Source of the DNA: an uncultured Alphaproteobacteria bacterium | GTDB lineage: Bacteria > Pseudomonadota > Alphaproteobacteria > Caulobacterales > Caulobacteraceae | DNA length: 18,823 nt | Direction of reading: 5' to 3' | Assembly (NCBI GenBank): GCA_903933475.1 | Contig: CAIZKE010000204.1 | Span: 1-18,823, forward strand | In this document: positions 1 through 7,121 of the stretch, one piece after another | How the letters are laid out: every line of letters starts with the position of its first letter | How positions within the stretch are numbered: position 1 is the first letter of the stretch | Notes under the pieces: model-generated | What the model saw: only the letters and a program-made list of their open reading frames with translations | Databases searched by the model: none | Told to the model about the DNA's origin: nothing | Made by a program: the position numbers and the translations under genes

Positions 1-16
1 ATCACGACTTAAGGGG

Positions 17-1579
17 TTACTCCCACTCGATCGTGCCCGGCGGCTTCGACGTCACGTCGTAAACCACGCGGTTGACCCCCCTCACCTCGTTGATGATCCG
101 GGTGGCGCAGCGGCCGAGGACCTCCCAGGGGAATTCGAAGAAGTCGGCGGTCATGCCGTCGGTGGAGGTCACGGCCCGCAGGGCCAGGACGTCCTCATAG
201 GTGCGGGCATCACCCATCACGCCCACGGTCTTGACCGGCAGGAGGACGGCGAAGGCCTGCCAGATGCTGTCGTAGAGACCTGCCCGGCGGATCTCCTCCA
301 GGTAGATGGCGTCGGCCTTCTGGAGGACGGACACCTTCTCCGGCGTTATTTCACCCGGGATGCGGATGGCCAGCCCCGGCCCCGGGAAGGGGTGGCGGCC
401 GACGAATGGGGCCGGAAGCCCCAGCTCCACGCCCAGGACGCGGACCTCGTCCTTGAAGAGCTCGCGCAGGGGCTCCACCAGCTTGAGCTTCATGTACTCG
501 GGCAGGCCGCCGACATTGTGGTGGCTCTTGATCACCGCCGAGGGCCCACCCCGGGCCGAGACGCTCTCGATCACGTCCGGATAGAGGGTGCCCTGGGCCA
601 GGAAGGCGGCACCCTCGATCTTCGCCGCCTCGCGGTCGAAGACCTCAACGAAGAGCCTGCCGATGGTCTTGCGCTTGGTCTCCGGGTCGGTGACGCCTTT
701 CAAGGCTCCGAGGAAAAGCTCAGCGGCATCAACGTGTACAAGCGGTATATTGTAGTGATCTCGGAACATGGTCACGACCTGCTCGGCCTCGTTCAGGCGC
801 AACAGGCCGGTGTCCACGAAGACGCAGGTCAGCTGGTCGCCGATGGCCTCATGGATCAGGACAGCAGCCACGGAGGAGTCCACCCCGCCGGACAGGCCGC
901 AGATTACCCGCCCCTCACCCACCTGCTCGCGGATCCGGGCGACGGACTCCTGCCGGAAGGAAGCCATGGTCCAGTCGCCCGACAGGCCGGCGATACGGTG
1001 GGTGAAATTGCGCAGGATCAGGGCACCCCGCGGCGTGTGGGCCACCTCCGGGTGGAACTGGACGCCGTAGAACCGGCGGCCCTCATCGGCGATCACCGCA
1101 AACGGGCTGCCCTCGGACGAGGCGACCACCTCAAAGCCGGAAGGAATGGCCGTGACCTTGTCGCCATGGCTCATCCAGACGACCTCCCGGTCGCCGACCT
1201 CTCCCAGGCCGGCCAGCAAGGGGGACAAGCGCTCGATCCGGATCTCGGCCCGGCCGAACTCCCGGTCATGGCCGCCCTCGACCCGCCCGCCCAGCTGGGC
1301 GCAGAGGGTCATTTCGCCATAGCAGATACCCAGGACCGGTACGCCGAGTTCGAAGACCCGGGAGGTGACCGAGGGGCTGTCGTCCTCGTGGACGCTGGCC
1401 GGGCCGCCGGAGAGGATGACCGCCTTGGGCGCGAAGGCGTCCAGCATGGCCTCGATCCGGTCGTAGGGATGGATCTCGCAGTAGACCCCGCTCTCCCGCA
1501 GCCGCCGGGCGATCAGCTGGGTCACCTGGCTGCCGAAGTCGACGATCAGGACACGGTCATGGACGAGGGCAGCGGTCAT
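17..1579 (-). CDS. guaA: GMP synthase (glutamine-hydrolysing)
   Basis: Converts XMP to GMP using ATP and glutamine, the last step of guanine nucleotide synthesis in the cytosol. The 520-residue protein has the usual three parts. The N-terminal class I glutamine amidotransferase carries Cys86 in GICYGEM and His176/Glu178 in QFHPEV. The ATP pyrophosphatase domain has the P-loop SGGVDSS at 230-236. The C-terminal dimerisation domain ends in KPPGTIEWE, the family's typical C-terminus. Length and domain order are normal, so the gene looks complete and functional. It is the last gene of the minus-strand run. Its ATG overlaps the TGA of the upstream rRNA methyltransferase gene (ATGA at 1576-1579), which indicates translational coupling. 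Only 16 bases lie beyond its stop, so its terminator cannot be judged. Confidence 0.98.
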   Translation of the reverse strand: MTAALVHDRVLIVDFGSQVTQLIARRLRESGVYCEIHPYDRIEAMLDAFAPKAVILSGGPASVHEDDSPSVTSRVFELGVPVLGICYGEMTLCAQLGGRVEGGHDREFGRAEIRIERLSPLLAGLGEVGDREVVWMSHGDKVTAIPSGFEVVASSEGSPFAVIADEGRRFYGVQFHPEVAHTPRGALILRNFTHRIAGLSGDWTMASFRQESVARIREQVGEGRVICGLSGGVDSSVAAVLIHEAIGDQLTCVFVDTGLLRLNEAEQVVTMFRDHYNIPLVHVDAAELFLGALKGVTDPETKRKTIGRLFVEVFDREAAKIEGAAFLAQGTLYPDVIESVSARGGPSAVIKSHHNVGGLPEYMKLKLVEPLRELFKDEVRVLGVELGLPAPFVGRHPFPGPGLAIRIPGEITPEKVSVLQKADAIYLEEIRRAGLYDSIWQAFAVLLPVKTVGVMGDARTYEDVLALRAVTSTDGMTADFFEFPWEVLGRCATRIINEVRGVNRVVYDVTSKPPGTIEWE

Positions 1580-2868
1580 GCAGGGGTCCTTCCATCGGCC
1601 CGGACCAGGACGGCGACGAAGAAGCCGTCGGTGTCGGAGGTCGCGGGGGTCAGCCGGAGATAGCCTTCCGCGGTCAGGCGGGAAAGCCGTTCGAGATCGT
1701 CCGTCGCAGGCCGGACGCTGAATTCAGGATGCCGTTCCAGGAAGGCGGCGACCCGGTCTTCGTTCTCCTCGGCCAGGACCGAGCAGGTCACGTAGATGAG
1801 CCGCCCCCCGGGGCGGACGTAGGGCACCCCACCATCGAGAACGGCGTCCTGGTCGGCCTGCCGGCGGGCCAAGGCCTCAGGGGTGAGCCGCCACTTGGTG
1901 TCCGGATGCCGGCGCCAGGCACCCGACCCGGAGCACGGGGCATCGATGAAGACGAGATCCATCCGCCCCACGAGGTCCTTCAGGGGATCGGGACGAAGGG
2001 GGGTGCGGACCTGGAGGTTACGGATCCCTGCCCTCTCTCCCCGGCGGACGGTGTCTGCCAGGCGCCGGGCGTCGGAATCGTAGGCGTAGATCTGGCCGGT
2101 GGATCCCATGGCGGCGGCCAGGGCCAGGGTCTTTCCCCCGCCGCCTGCGCAGAAGTCGAGGACCTGGGCGCCCGCGATGTCCCCGGCGCAGGCCGCGGCA
2201 ACCTGGGAGCCGGCGTCCTGGACCTCCATCCAGCCCTTGACGAACTCCGGCAGGCTCTCGACCGACGGCGTGCGTTCGGCGGCGGCGGGCGGATCGATCC
2301 GGAGGGCCAGGGGCAGGCCGGGGACGGGATGGGCGCCAAGGGCCTCGGCCGCCCGCAGCGCCCGGGCTGGATCGCTCTTCAGGGTGTTGACCCGCAGGTC
2401 GACAGGCGCGCGGCGGGCCAGGGCCTCCGCCTCGGTCCGGACGCGGTCGCCGAAGACCCGTGCGAAGGATGGGGCGAGCCAGTCCGGCAGGTCGGCAGCT
2501 ACCGCGTCGGGGGCTCCGGCAAGGTCGCGAGGTTCGGTGATGCGGGCGGCTTCCGCCGCGCTCAGCGCGCCCGGTCCATGCGGTGCCTCAGCAAAGGCGG
2601 CCGCGATCCGCTCGGTCGGCCAGTTCCAGTGCAGGGCCAGCACCCCCAGGACGGCGCCCCTGGGACTGTCCTGCTCCATCCGCCAGGCTGCCGACCGGCG
2701 CCGGCGCAGGGCGTCCAGGACCAGGCCGGCAACGAAGGCGCGGTCACCCGAACCCGCGTAACGGGCCGTATCGCTCCAGGCCTTGAGCGCCAGACGCGCG
2801 GGCCTGCGGGCCGTCTCGACCTGCTCCAGGACCCCGATCGCCGCCTCGATGCGTCCCCCGTCACGCAA
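1576..2868 (-). CDS. RsmB/NOP2-family rRNA cytosine-C5 methyltransferase
   Basis: SAM-dependent RNA m5C methyltransferase of the RsmB/Sun (NOL1/NOP2) family, expected to modify 16S rRNA. The 430 residues show an RsmB-like N-terminal region (1-130), a short RNA-binding segment (DLRVNTLKSD near 157-166), EVQDAGSQ at 215-222, the SAM motif VLDFCAGGGGKT (236-247), the PC motif DAPCSGSGAW with Cys312, and the catalytic VTCSVLAEENE with Cys362. The C-terminal SDTDGFFVAVL is typical. Both cysteines of the family mechanism are present. The start is a TTG at 2866-2868, overlapping the end of the MAPEG gene by 8 bases. No ATG lies between it and the conserved sequence and there is no clear Shine-Dalgarno, so translation probably depends on the upstream gene. 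The exact rRNA position modified cannot be read from sequence, so I leave the symbol empty. Confidence 0.93.
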   Translation of the reverse strand: MRDGGRIEAAIGVLEQVETARRPARLALKAWSDTARYAGSGDRAFVAGLVLDALRRRRSAAWRMEQDSPRGAVLGVLALHWNWPTERIAAAFAEAPHGPGALSAAEAARITEPRDLAGAPDAVAADLPDWLAPSFARVFGDRVRTEAEALARRAPVDLRVNTLKSDPARALRAAEALGAHPVPGLPLALRIDPPAAAERTPSVESLPEFVKGWMEVQDAGSQVAAACAGDIAGAQVLDFCAGGGGKTLALAAAMGSTGQIYAYDSDARRLADTVRRGERAGIRNLQVRTPLRPDPLKDLVGRMDLVFIDAPCSGSGAWRRHPDTKWRLTPEALARRQADQDAVLDGGVPYVRPGGRLIYVTCSVLAEENEDRVAAFLERHPEFSVRPATDDLERLSRLTAEGYLRLTPATSDTDGFFVAVLVRADGRTPA

Positions 2869-3259
2869 GGAAGAGCGCCGCCACCACCATGCCGAGGCCT
2901 ACGAGGGCGAGGGTCCAGACCAGGCTTCGGACCATGTAGGTGCCAGCGGCGTAGATCGGCACGTAGAGCGCGCGGCAGAGGACGTAGAGACCCGCGCCCC
3001 AGAGGCTCAGGGGCCCCGTCTTGCCGGCGATCACAACCGCCAGGACGGCCGCTGCAAAGAGCGGGAAGGTCTCCATGAAGTTGCGGAAGGCCCTGTCGAG
3101 CCTGGCCGCAACGCCGGTGATGGGCATGGCCTCGTCGCGCGCGCCGGCGGCCCATTTCAGGTCCTGCTGGCGACGGGCGGCCGCGGCGGACCACATCAAC
3201 TGGACAAGGCCGATGGCGATGGCGGCGCCCAGGAGGAGGAGTTCGGGTTCAGCGACCAT
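2861..3259 (-). CDS. MAPEG family membrane protein
   Basis: A 132-residue integral membrane protein with about four hydrophobic segments (near 6-26, 67-79, 85-105 and 112-131), consistent with the MAPEG fold (membrane-associated proteins in eicosanoid and glutathione metabolism). The conserved-looking stretch RNFMETFPLFAAAVLA at 59-74 followed by RALYVPIYAAG near 96-106 matches bacterial MAPEG proteins. Bacterial members are often suggested to be glutathione-dependent or detoxifying, but the substrate here is unknown. Only one base separates its ATG from the guaB stop (TGA-C-ATG), and the next gene's start overlaps its end, so it is an internal gene of the purine operon. No functional link to GMP synthesis is evident; it may simply share the transcript. 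Confidence 0.88.
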   Translation of the reverse strand: MVAEPELLLLGAAIAIGLVQLMWSAAAARRQQDLKWAAGARDEAMPITGVAARLDRAFRNFMETFPLFAAAVLAVVIAGKTGPLSLWGAGLYVLCRALYVPIYAAGTYMVRSLVWTLALVGLGMVVAALFLA

Positions 3260-3260
3260 G

Positions 3261-4721
3261 TCAGACGGGGCTCGTGTAATTGGGGGCCTCGCGGGTCATC
3301 ATGACGTCGTGGACATGGCTCTCGCGCAGGCCCGCGCCGGTGATCCGCACGAACCGTGCCTTGGCCTGGAACGCCGGGATATCGCCCGCGCCGACATAGC
3401 CCATGGCCGCCCTGAGTCCGCCCACCATCTGGTGCAGGACAGCGCCGATCGGACCCTTGTGGGCCACCTGGCCCTCGATGCCCTCAGGCACCAGCTTGAG
3501 GGCCGAGACCTCCTTCTGGAAGTACCGGTCGGCAGATCCGTTCGCCATGGCGCCCAGGGACCCCATGCCGCGATAGGCCTTGTAGGAGCGCCCCTGGTAG
3601 AGGAAGACTTCGCCGGGGGCCTCGTCTGTCCCAGCGAAGGCCGAGCCCATCATGGCCGCTTGGGCGCCCATGGCCAGGGCCTTGGCGAAATCACCCGAGT
3701 ACTTGATGCCACCATCAGCGATCACCGGCACGCCGGTGTCGCGGGCAGCCCTGGCGGCGTCGGCAATGGCCGTTAGCTGGGGGACCCCCACGCCGGCGAC
3801 GATCCGCGTGGTGCAGATCGAGCCCGGGCCGATGCCGACCTTCACGGCGTCCGCTCCCGCATCGATCAGGGCCCGGGTCCCATCGTAGGTCGCCACGTTA
3901 CCGGCGACGATCTGGACCCGGTTGGCCTCGCGACGAAGCCGGGCGACCGCCTTAAGGACATCGGCATTGTGCCCGTGCGCAGTGTCGATCACCACCACGT
4001 CGACGCCGGCGTCGATCAGGGCCATGGAGCGCTCAAAACCGCCGTCGCCCACCGTGGAGGCTGCACCGACCAGCAGGCGGCCCTGGGCATCCTTGGCGGC
4101 AAAGGGATGAGCCTGGGCCTTCTCCATGTCCTTGACCGTGATCAGGCCTACGGCCCGGTAGGCGTCGTCGACCACGATCAGTCGCTCGATCTTGTGCCGC
4201 CGGAGGAGGTCGCGGGCCTCTTCCTGGGTGCAGCCCTCGCGCACGGTGATCAGGTTCTCGGAGGTCATCAGGGCCCGGGCCGGAACGTCGTCGCCATTCT
4301 CGAACCGCATGTCGCGGTTGGTGAGCATGCCCACCAGCCGCCCTGTGCCCGGCTCCACCACCGGGAAACCGGAAATCCGCCGCCGCGCCTTGATCTCGCG
4401 GATCTCCCGCAGTGGCGTATCGGGGTGGATGGTCATGGGATTGATGACCATGCCGCTTTCGTAGCGCTTTACCTCACGGACCTGATCGGCCTGTTCGTCG
4501 ACTGTCAGGTTGCGGTGAAGGATACCCATGCCGCCAGCCTGGGCCATGGCGATCGCCAGCCGGCTCTCGGTCACGGTATCCATGGCCGAGGAGACGATCG
4601 GGATGTTGAGCTGTATCTCGCGAGTGAACCGGGTCGTGGTGTCCACCTGCCCGGGCATCACTTCAGAAGCACCAGGTTCGAGCAAAACGTCGTCGAAGGT
4701 AAGGCCTTCGCGAATCTCCAT
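3261..4721 (-). CDS. guaB: IMP dehydrogenase
   Basis: Oxidises IMP to XMP with NAD+, the committed step to guanine nucleotides. I place the start at the ATG at 4719-4721 (486 residues, beginning MEIREGLTFDDVLL). It has GGAGAG just upstream, and a predicted transcript start near 4739 leaves a usable leader. The in-frame ATG at 4731-4733 has no Shine-Dalgarno. The protein shows the N-terminal barrel half (VSSAMDTVTES), two CBS domains at roughly 90-205 (RRISGFPVVE and RHKIERLIVVDD), the catalytic GPGSICTTR with Cys303, the phosphate-binding VIADGGIKYSGD and the flap YRGMGSLGAM. The CBS pair is the usual site of allosteric control by adenine and guanine nucleotides. It heads a run with a MAPEG protein, an rRNA methyltransferase and guaA. 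Confidence 0.97.
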   Translation of the reverse strand: MEIREGLTFDDVLLEPGASEVMPGQVDTTTRFTREIQLNIPIVSSAMDTVTESRLAIAMAQAGGMGILHRNLTVDEQADQVREVKRYESGMVINPMTIHPDTPLREIREIKARRRISGFPVVEPGTGRLVGMLTNRDMRFENGDDVPARALMTSENLITVREGCTQEEARDLLRRHKIERLIVVDDAYRAVGLITVKDMEKAQAHPFAAKDAQGRLLVGAASTVGDGGFERSMALIDAGVDVVVIDTAHGHNADVLKAVARLRREANRVQIVAGNVATYDGTRALIDAGADAVKVGIGPGSICTTRIVAGVGVPQLTAIADAARAARDTGVPVIADGGIKYSGDFAKALAMGAQAAMMGSAFAGTDEAPGEVFLYQGRSYKAYRGMGSLGAMANGSADRYFQKEVSALKLVPEGIEGQVAHKGPIGAVLHQMVGGLRAAMGYVGAGDIPAFQAKARFVRITGAGLRESHVHDVMMTREAPNYTSPV

Positions 4722-4745
4722 GAGACTCTCCATTTTGCGAGCCGC

Positions 4746-4774
4746 GTATAAGGCCTAGTCGCCATACGAGGCAA
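4746..4774 (-). promoter_or_regulatory. Candidate sigma70-type promoter of guaB
   Basis: Reading the minus strand in the 48-base gap between rlmE and guaB, TTGCCT (4769-4774) is followed by a 17-base spacer and TTATAC (4746-4751). These match four to five bases each of TTGACA and TATAAT, with ideal spacing. Transcription would start near 4739, about 18 bases before the preferred guaB ATG at 4721. Read-through from rlmE is also possible, as no terminator is visible in the gap. Computed by eye; no transcript data. Confidence 0.55.
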
Positions 4775-4781
4775 GGACGGC

Positions 4782-5489
4782 TTAGGGTCGGCCGCGAAAT
4801 CCCGTCGCCACAATGTAGGTTTCCGAGGAATCCGGACGGCTGGCTGGCGGCTTGACGTTGCGGACCTGGGCGAAGCTGCGCTTCAGCCGGGTCAGGACCT
4901 CGCTGATCTCACCGCCCTGGAAGGCCTTGGCGACGAAGGCTCCCCCCGGGGCCAGCACCGACTCGGCGAAGTCGACAGCAGCGTCGATCAAACCCACGAT
5001 CCGCAGGTGATCCGTGCGCCTATGCCCGACCGTGTTCGGCGCCATGTCCGACATCACCAGGTCCGGGGGCCCGCCGAGCCGCTCCACCAGCAGGTCACCA
5101 CAGGCCGGGTCCGTGAAGTCCATCTCCAGGATCTCGGCGGGCGGAAGGGGTTCCACGGGCAGGAGGTCAACGCCGACGATCCGGCGGATCCCCCGCTCCA
5201 GCGCCACCTGGGTCCAGCCCCCCGGGGCCGCGCCCAGGTCGATCACCCTCTGACCGGGCAGGAGAAGACCGAAGCGATCGGCGATATCCGTCAGCTTGTA
5301 GGCAGCCCGGCTCCGGTAGCCGTGCGCGCGCGCCTTGGCTGCCCAGGGGTCGTTGATCTGCCGGGACAGCCAGGCCTGGGACGACGGGGTGCGCATCTTC
5401 GCGGTCTTCAGGCGCGCCGGCTTGCCCCGACCCTCTTCCGAGCCCCCAGTCGGCGGCCGGACCATCTTTCGCCGGGGCGGAAGGGTCAT
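4782..5489 (-). CDS. rlmE: 23S rRNA (uridine-2'-O-)-methyltransferase RlmE
   Basis: Methylates the 2'-hydroxyl of U2552 (E. coli numbering) in the A-loop of 23S rRNA, a late step of 50S assembly; also known as RrmJ/FtsJ. From the ATG at 5487-5489 it is 235 residues. It has a basic, low-complexity N-terminal extension of about 40 residues, then SRAAYKL (Lys65), the SAM motif VIDLGAAPGGW (82-92), SDMAPN (Asp148), AFVAKAFQGG (Lys188) and SETY (Glu223). These complete the K-D-K-E catalytic tetrad. The frame stays open upstream to 5741, but that extension is arginine/proline-rich shadow of the phosphatase gene. The chosen ATG overlaps the phosphatase TGA (ATGA at 5486-5489), a typical coupled junction. 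The protein is slightly longer than E. coli RlmE because of the N-terminal tail. Confidence 0.95.
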   Translation of the reverse strand: MTLPPRRKMVRPPTGGSEEGRGKPARLKTAKMRTPSSQAWLSRQINDPWAAKARAHGYRSRAAYKLTDIADRFGLLLPGQRVIDLGAAPGGWTQVALERGIRRIVGVDLLPVEPLPPAEILEMDFTDPACGDLLVERLGGPPDLVMSDMAPNTVGHRRTDHLRIVGLIDAAVDFAESVLAPGGAFVAKAFQGGEISEVLTRLKRSFAQVRNVKPPASRPDSSETYIVATGFRGRP

Positions 5490-6589
5490 CGGGCGGCGTC
5501 CCGAGCGCGGGGCCGCTGGCCTGGCCTGCGACGCGACTGACCGGACATCAGGGACAGCAGTATACCTTCGCGCAGGCCACGATCTGCGACGCGGACCCGT
5601 TCGCAGGGCCAGAGTTCCTGGACCGCCTGAAGGATGGCGGCGCCGGCCAGCACGAGGTCGGCCCGCTCTGGGCCTATGCAGGGCTGGGCACCGCGCTCGG
5701 CCAGGCTCATCGCGATCAGTCGATTGGAGGCGGCCTCGCACTCCGCCCGGGTCATCCAGATGCCATCCACCTGGCTCCGGTCATACCGCGGAAGATCCAG
5801 ATGCACTCCCGCAAGGCTGGTGATGGCACCAGAGGTACCGACGATATGCGCCCGTCCAGCTGCAAAGGCTGGCCTGAGGACCTCGGCCCCGGGGAAGTCC
5901 GCGAGCCGGGACCGGAAGCAGTCGACCATGCTCCGGAACCAGTCCTGCGAAGGCTGCACACCCTCGGGGAATTGCTCAGCCAGGGTCACAACGCCCAGGG
6001 GGATGGATCGCCAGGCGCGGATCGGAGGCCGGTCCGGCGAGAGCCGCCCGCCCCCGCCGTCCGGACCCCGCCCGGCAAGGTCCACCCAGGAAAGCTCTGT
6101 GGAGCCGCCACCGACATCCACCACCAGGGCAGCGGTATCGGTCCGGTCCAGGAGGTTCAGGCACCCAGCGACGGAAAGTCGCGCCTCTTCCTTCGGGGTG
6201 ATCACCTCGAGCCTCAGTCCGGTCTCGGCGGCGACGCGCTCAATGAATTCCGATCCATTCTGGGCGGAGCGGCAGGCCTGGGTAGCTATGGCCTTGAACC
6301 GCGAAACACCACGTCTCTGAACCTTTTCGGCGCTCACCCTGAGCGCCGCCAGGGCCCGCTCCATGGCCGCCTCTGAAAGCCGGCCGGTCTGGGAGAGCCC
6401 CTCCCCGAGCCGAACGATGCGCGAAAAGGCGTCGACCACCCGGAAACCCCGTCCATTTGGAGTCGCGATCAGCAGCCGGCAGTTGTTGGTGCCGAGGTCG
6501 AGGGCCCCGTACAGCACCCGGCTTCCGTCTCCCTCGCCCCGATCACGGCCATGTTGCGCAACGCCGGGCGCGCGCGAAGCCTGTGCCAT
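5486..6589 (-). CDS. Ppx/GppA family phosphatase
   Basis: Member of the exopolyphosphatase / guanosine pentaphosphate phosphatase family (ASKHA fold), acting on polyphosphate or on pppGpp in the cytosol. In the 367-residue form starting at 6589 the phosphate-1 motif ALDLGTNNCRLLIA lies near 29-42. VVDVGGGSTEL (phosphate-2), GTSGAITSLAGV, ERADLVLAGAAIL and RVADRGLREGILLS follow in family order. It is the short form: the C-terminal HD-like domain of long Ppx/GppA proteins is absent, so polyphosphate versus pppGpp preference cannot be assigned. The open frame extends to 6739, but that would overlap the divergent hspQ start and adds no family-like sequence. ATGs at 6589 and 6604 are both possible and neither has a strong Shine-Dalgarno. 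It is the first gene of the leftward run and is coupled to rlmE by an ATGA overlap. Confidence 0.93.
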   Translation of the reverse strand: MAQASRAPGVAQHGRDRGEGDGSRVLYGALDLGTNNCRLLIATPNGRGFRVVDAFSRIVRLGEGLSQTGRLSEAAMERALAALRVSAEKVQRRGVSRFKAIATQACRSAQNGSEFIERVAAETGLRLEVITPKEEARLSVAGCLNLLDRTDTAALVVDVGGGSTELSWVDLAGRGPDGGGGRLSPDRPPIRAWRSIPLGVVTLAEQFPEGVQPSQDWFRSMVDCFRSRLADFPGAEVLRPAFAAGRAHIVGTSGAITSLAGVHLDLPRYDRSQVDGIWMTRAECEAASNRLIAMSLAERGAQPCIGPERADLVLAGAAILQAVQELWPCERVRVADRGLREGILLSLMSGQSRRRPGQRPRARDAAR

Positions 6590-6737
6590 GGACACTGGTC
6601 CCATTTGGGCGCGACAGGTCGCCGCGCCATTTCGAGTCCAGCCTAACCGAGCGCTGACCTTCCCGGAAGGCGTCTTGCAGCGCACCCGGATTGAATTAGG
6701 TATAGACCTTGGCTCCTGGGGGCCGGAGAGATTTGTC
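6590..6737. promoter_or_regulatory. Divergent intergenic region, gppA-type gene / hspQ
   Basis: 148 bases separate two diverging starts and must hold both promoters. Visible elements are a perfect dyad CCTTCC-C-GGAAGG at 6658-6670, a TATAGA hexamer at 6701-6706 on the plus strand without a well-spaced -35 box, one GANTC site (GAGTC, 6634-6638, the CcrM methylation target in many alphaproteobacteria), and GGAGAG at 6725-6730 as the hspQ Shine-Dalgarno. I could not fit a convincing sigma32 promoter (CTTG followed about 17 bases later by CYTATNT). Confidence 0.4.
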
Positions 6738-7112
6738 ATGAACGTTCAGAGAGACGCGAGCGAAGCGGGTCGGCAGTCGTCCCCGATCATCCGCGAAGCC
6801 AAGTTCGCGATCGGCGACGTGGTGCGGCACCGCGTATTTCCGTTCAGAGGCGTGATCTTCGACGTCGATCCCACCTTCAACAATACCGAGGAATGGTGGC
6901 TATCCATTCCCGAGCATGTCCGTCCGCGGAAGGACCAGCCCTTCTACCATCTGCTCGCCGAGAATGATGAGAGCGCCTATGTCGCCTATGTCTCGGAGCA
7001 AAACCTGTTGGTGGATGAGACGGGCGAACCCGTTGGCCATCCCCAGGCGCCCGAGATCTTCGAGGCCTTTGAACCGGGCCGCTACAAGCTGAGACCCCGG
7101 GTCAGCAACTGA
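6738..7112 (+). CDS. hspQ: Heat shock protein HspQ (YccV-like domain)
   Basis: HspQ is a small heat-shock-induced protein, described as a specificity-enhancing factor for the Lon protease and earlier as a hemimethylated-DNA-binding YccV protein. The 124-residue product has about 20 variable residues, then the YccV-like domain: AKFAIGDVVRHRVFPFRGVIFDVDP (21-45, with a shorter core obvious to the family), EEWWLSIP at 51-58, KDQPFYHLLAENDESAYVAY at 65-84 and SEQNLL at 86-91. The ATG at 6738 follows GGAGAG by 7 bases. An in-frame extension to 6363 exists but is shadow of the phosphatase gene. It is a single-gene unit, divergent from the phosphatase gene and convergent with tamB, whose stop lies 9 bases away. 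Confidence 0.93.
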   Translation: MNVQRDASEAGRQSSPIIREAKFAIGDVVRHRVFPFRGVIFDVDPTFNNTEEWWLSIPEHVRPRKDQPFYHLLAENDESAYVAYVSEQNLLVDETGEPVGHPQAPEIFEAFEPGRYKLRPRVSN

Positions 7113-7114
7113 CC
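7100..7114. terminator. Stem-loop between convergent hspQ and tamB
   Basis: A perfect inverted repeat, GGTCAG-CAA-CTGACC, overlaps the hspQ TGA and lies 8 bases beyond the tamB stop. The 6-bp stem with a 3-base loop could end transcripts from both sides, but neither side has a run of T, so intrinsic termination would be weak. It may instead protect a 3' end. Confidence 0.35.
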
Positions 7115-7121
7115 TGTCGCG

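Noticed and set aside
392..1663. 423-codon open frame on the plus strand opposite guaA
   Set aside because: Antisense to a gene with all catalytic motifs; composition is that of a high-GC shadow frame and it has no domain-like pattern.
1729..3078. 449-codon plus-strand open frame opposite the rRNA methyltransferase and MAPEG genes
   Set aside because: Gly/Pro/Arg-rich shadow that crosses two real minus-strand genes and their overlap.
5490..5741. Upstream extension of rlmE by 84 codons
   Set aside because: The extension is Arg/Pro-rich and lies wholly within the phosphatase gene; the ATG at 5489 forms a standard ATGA junction.
6590..6739. Upstream extension of the Ppx/GppA gene by 50 codons
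   Set aside because: It would cover the whole divergent promoter region and overlap the hspQ start; no family-like residues in it.
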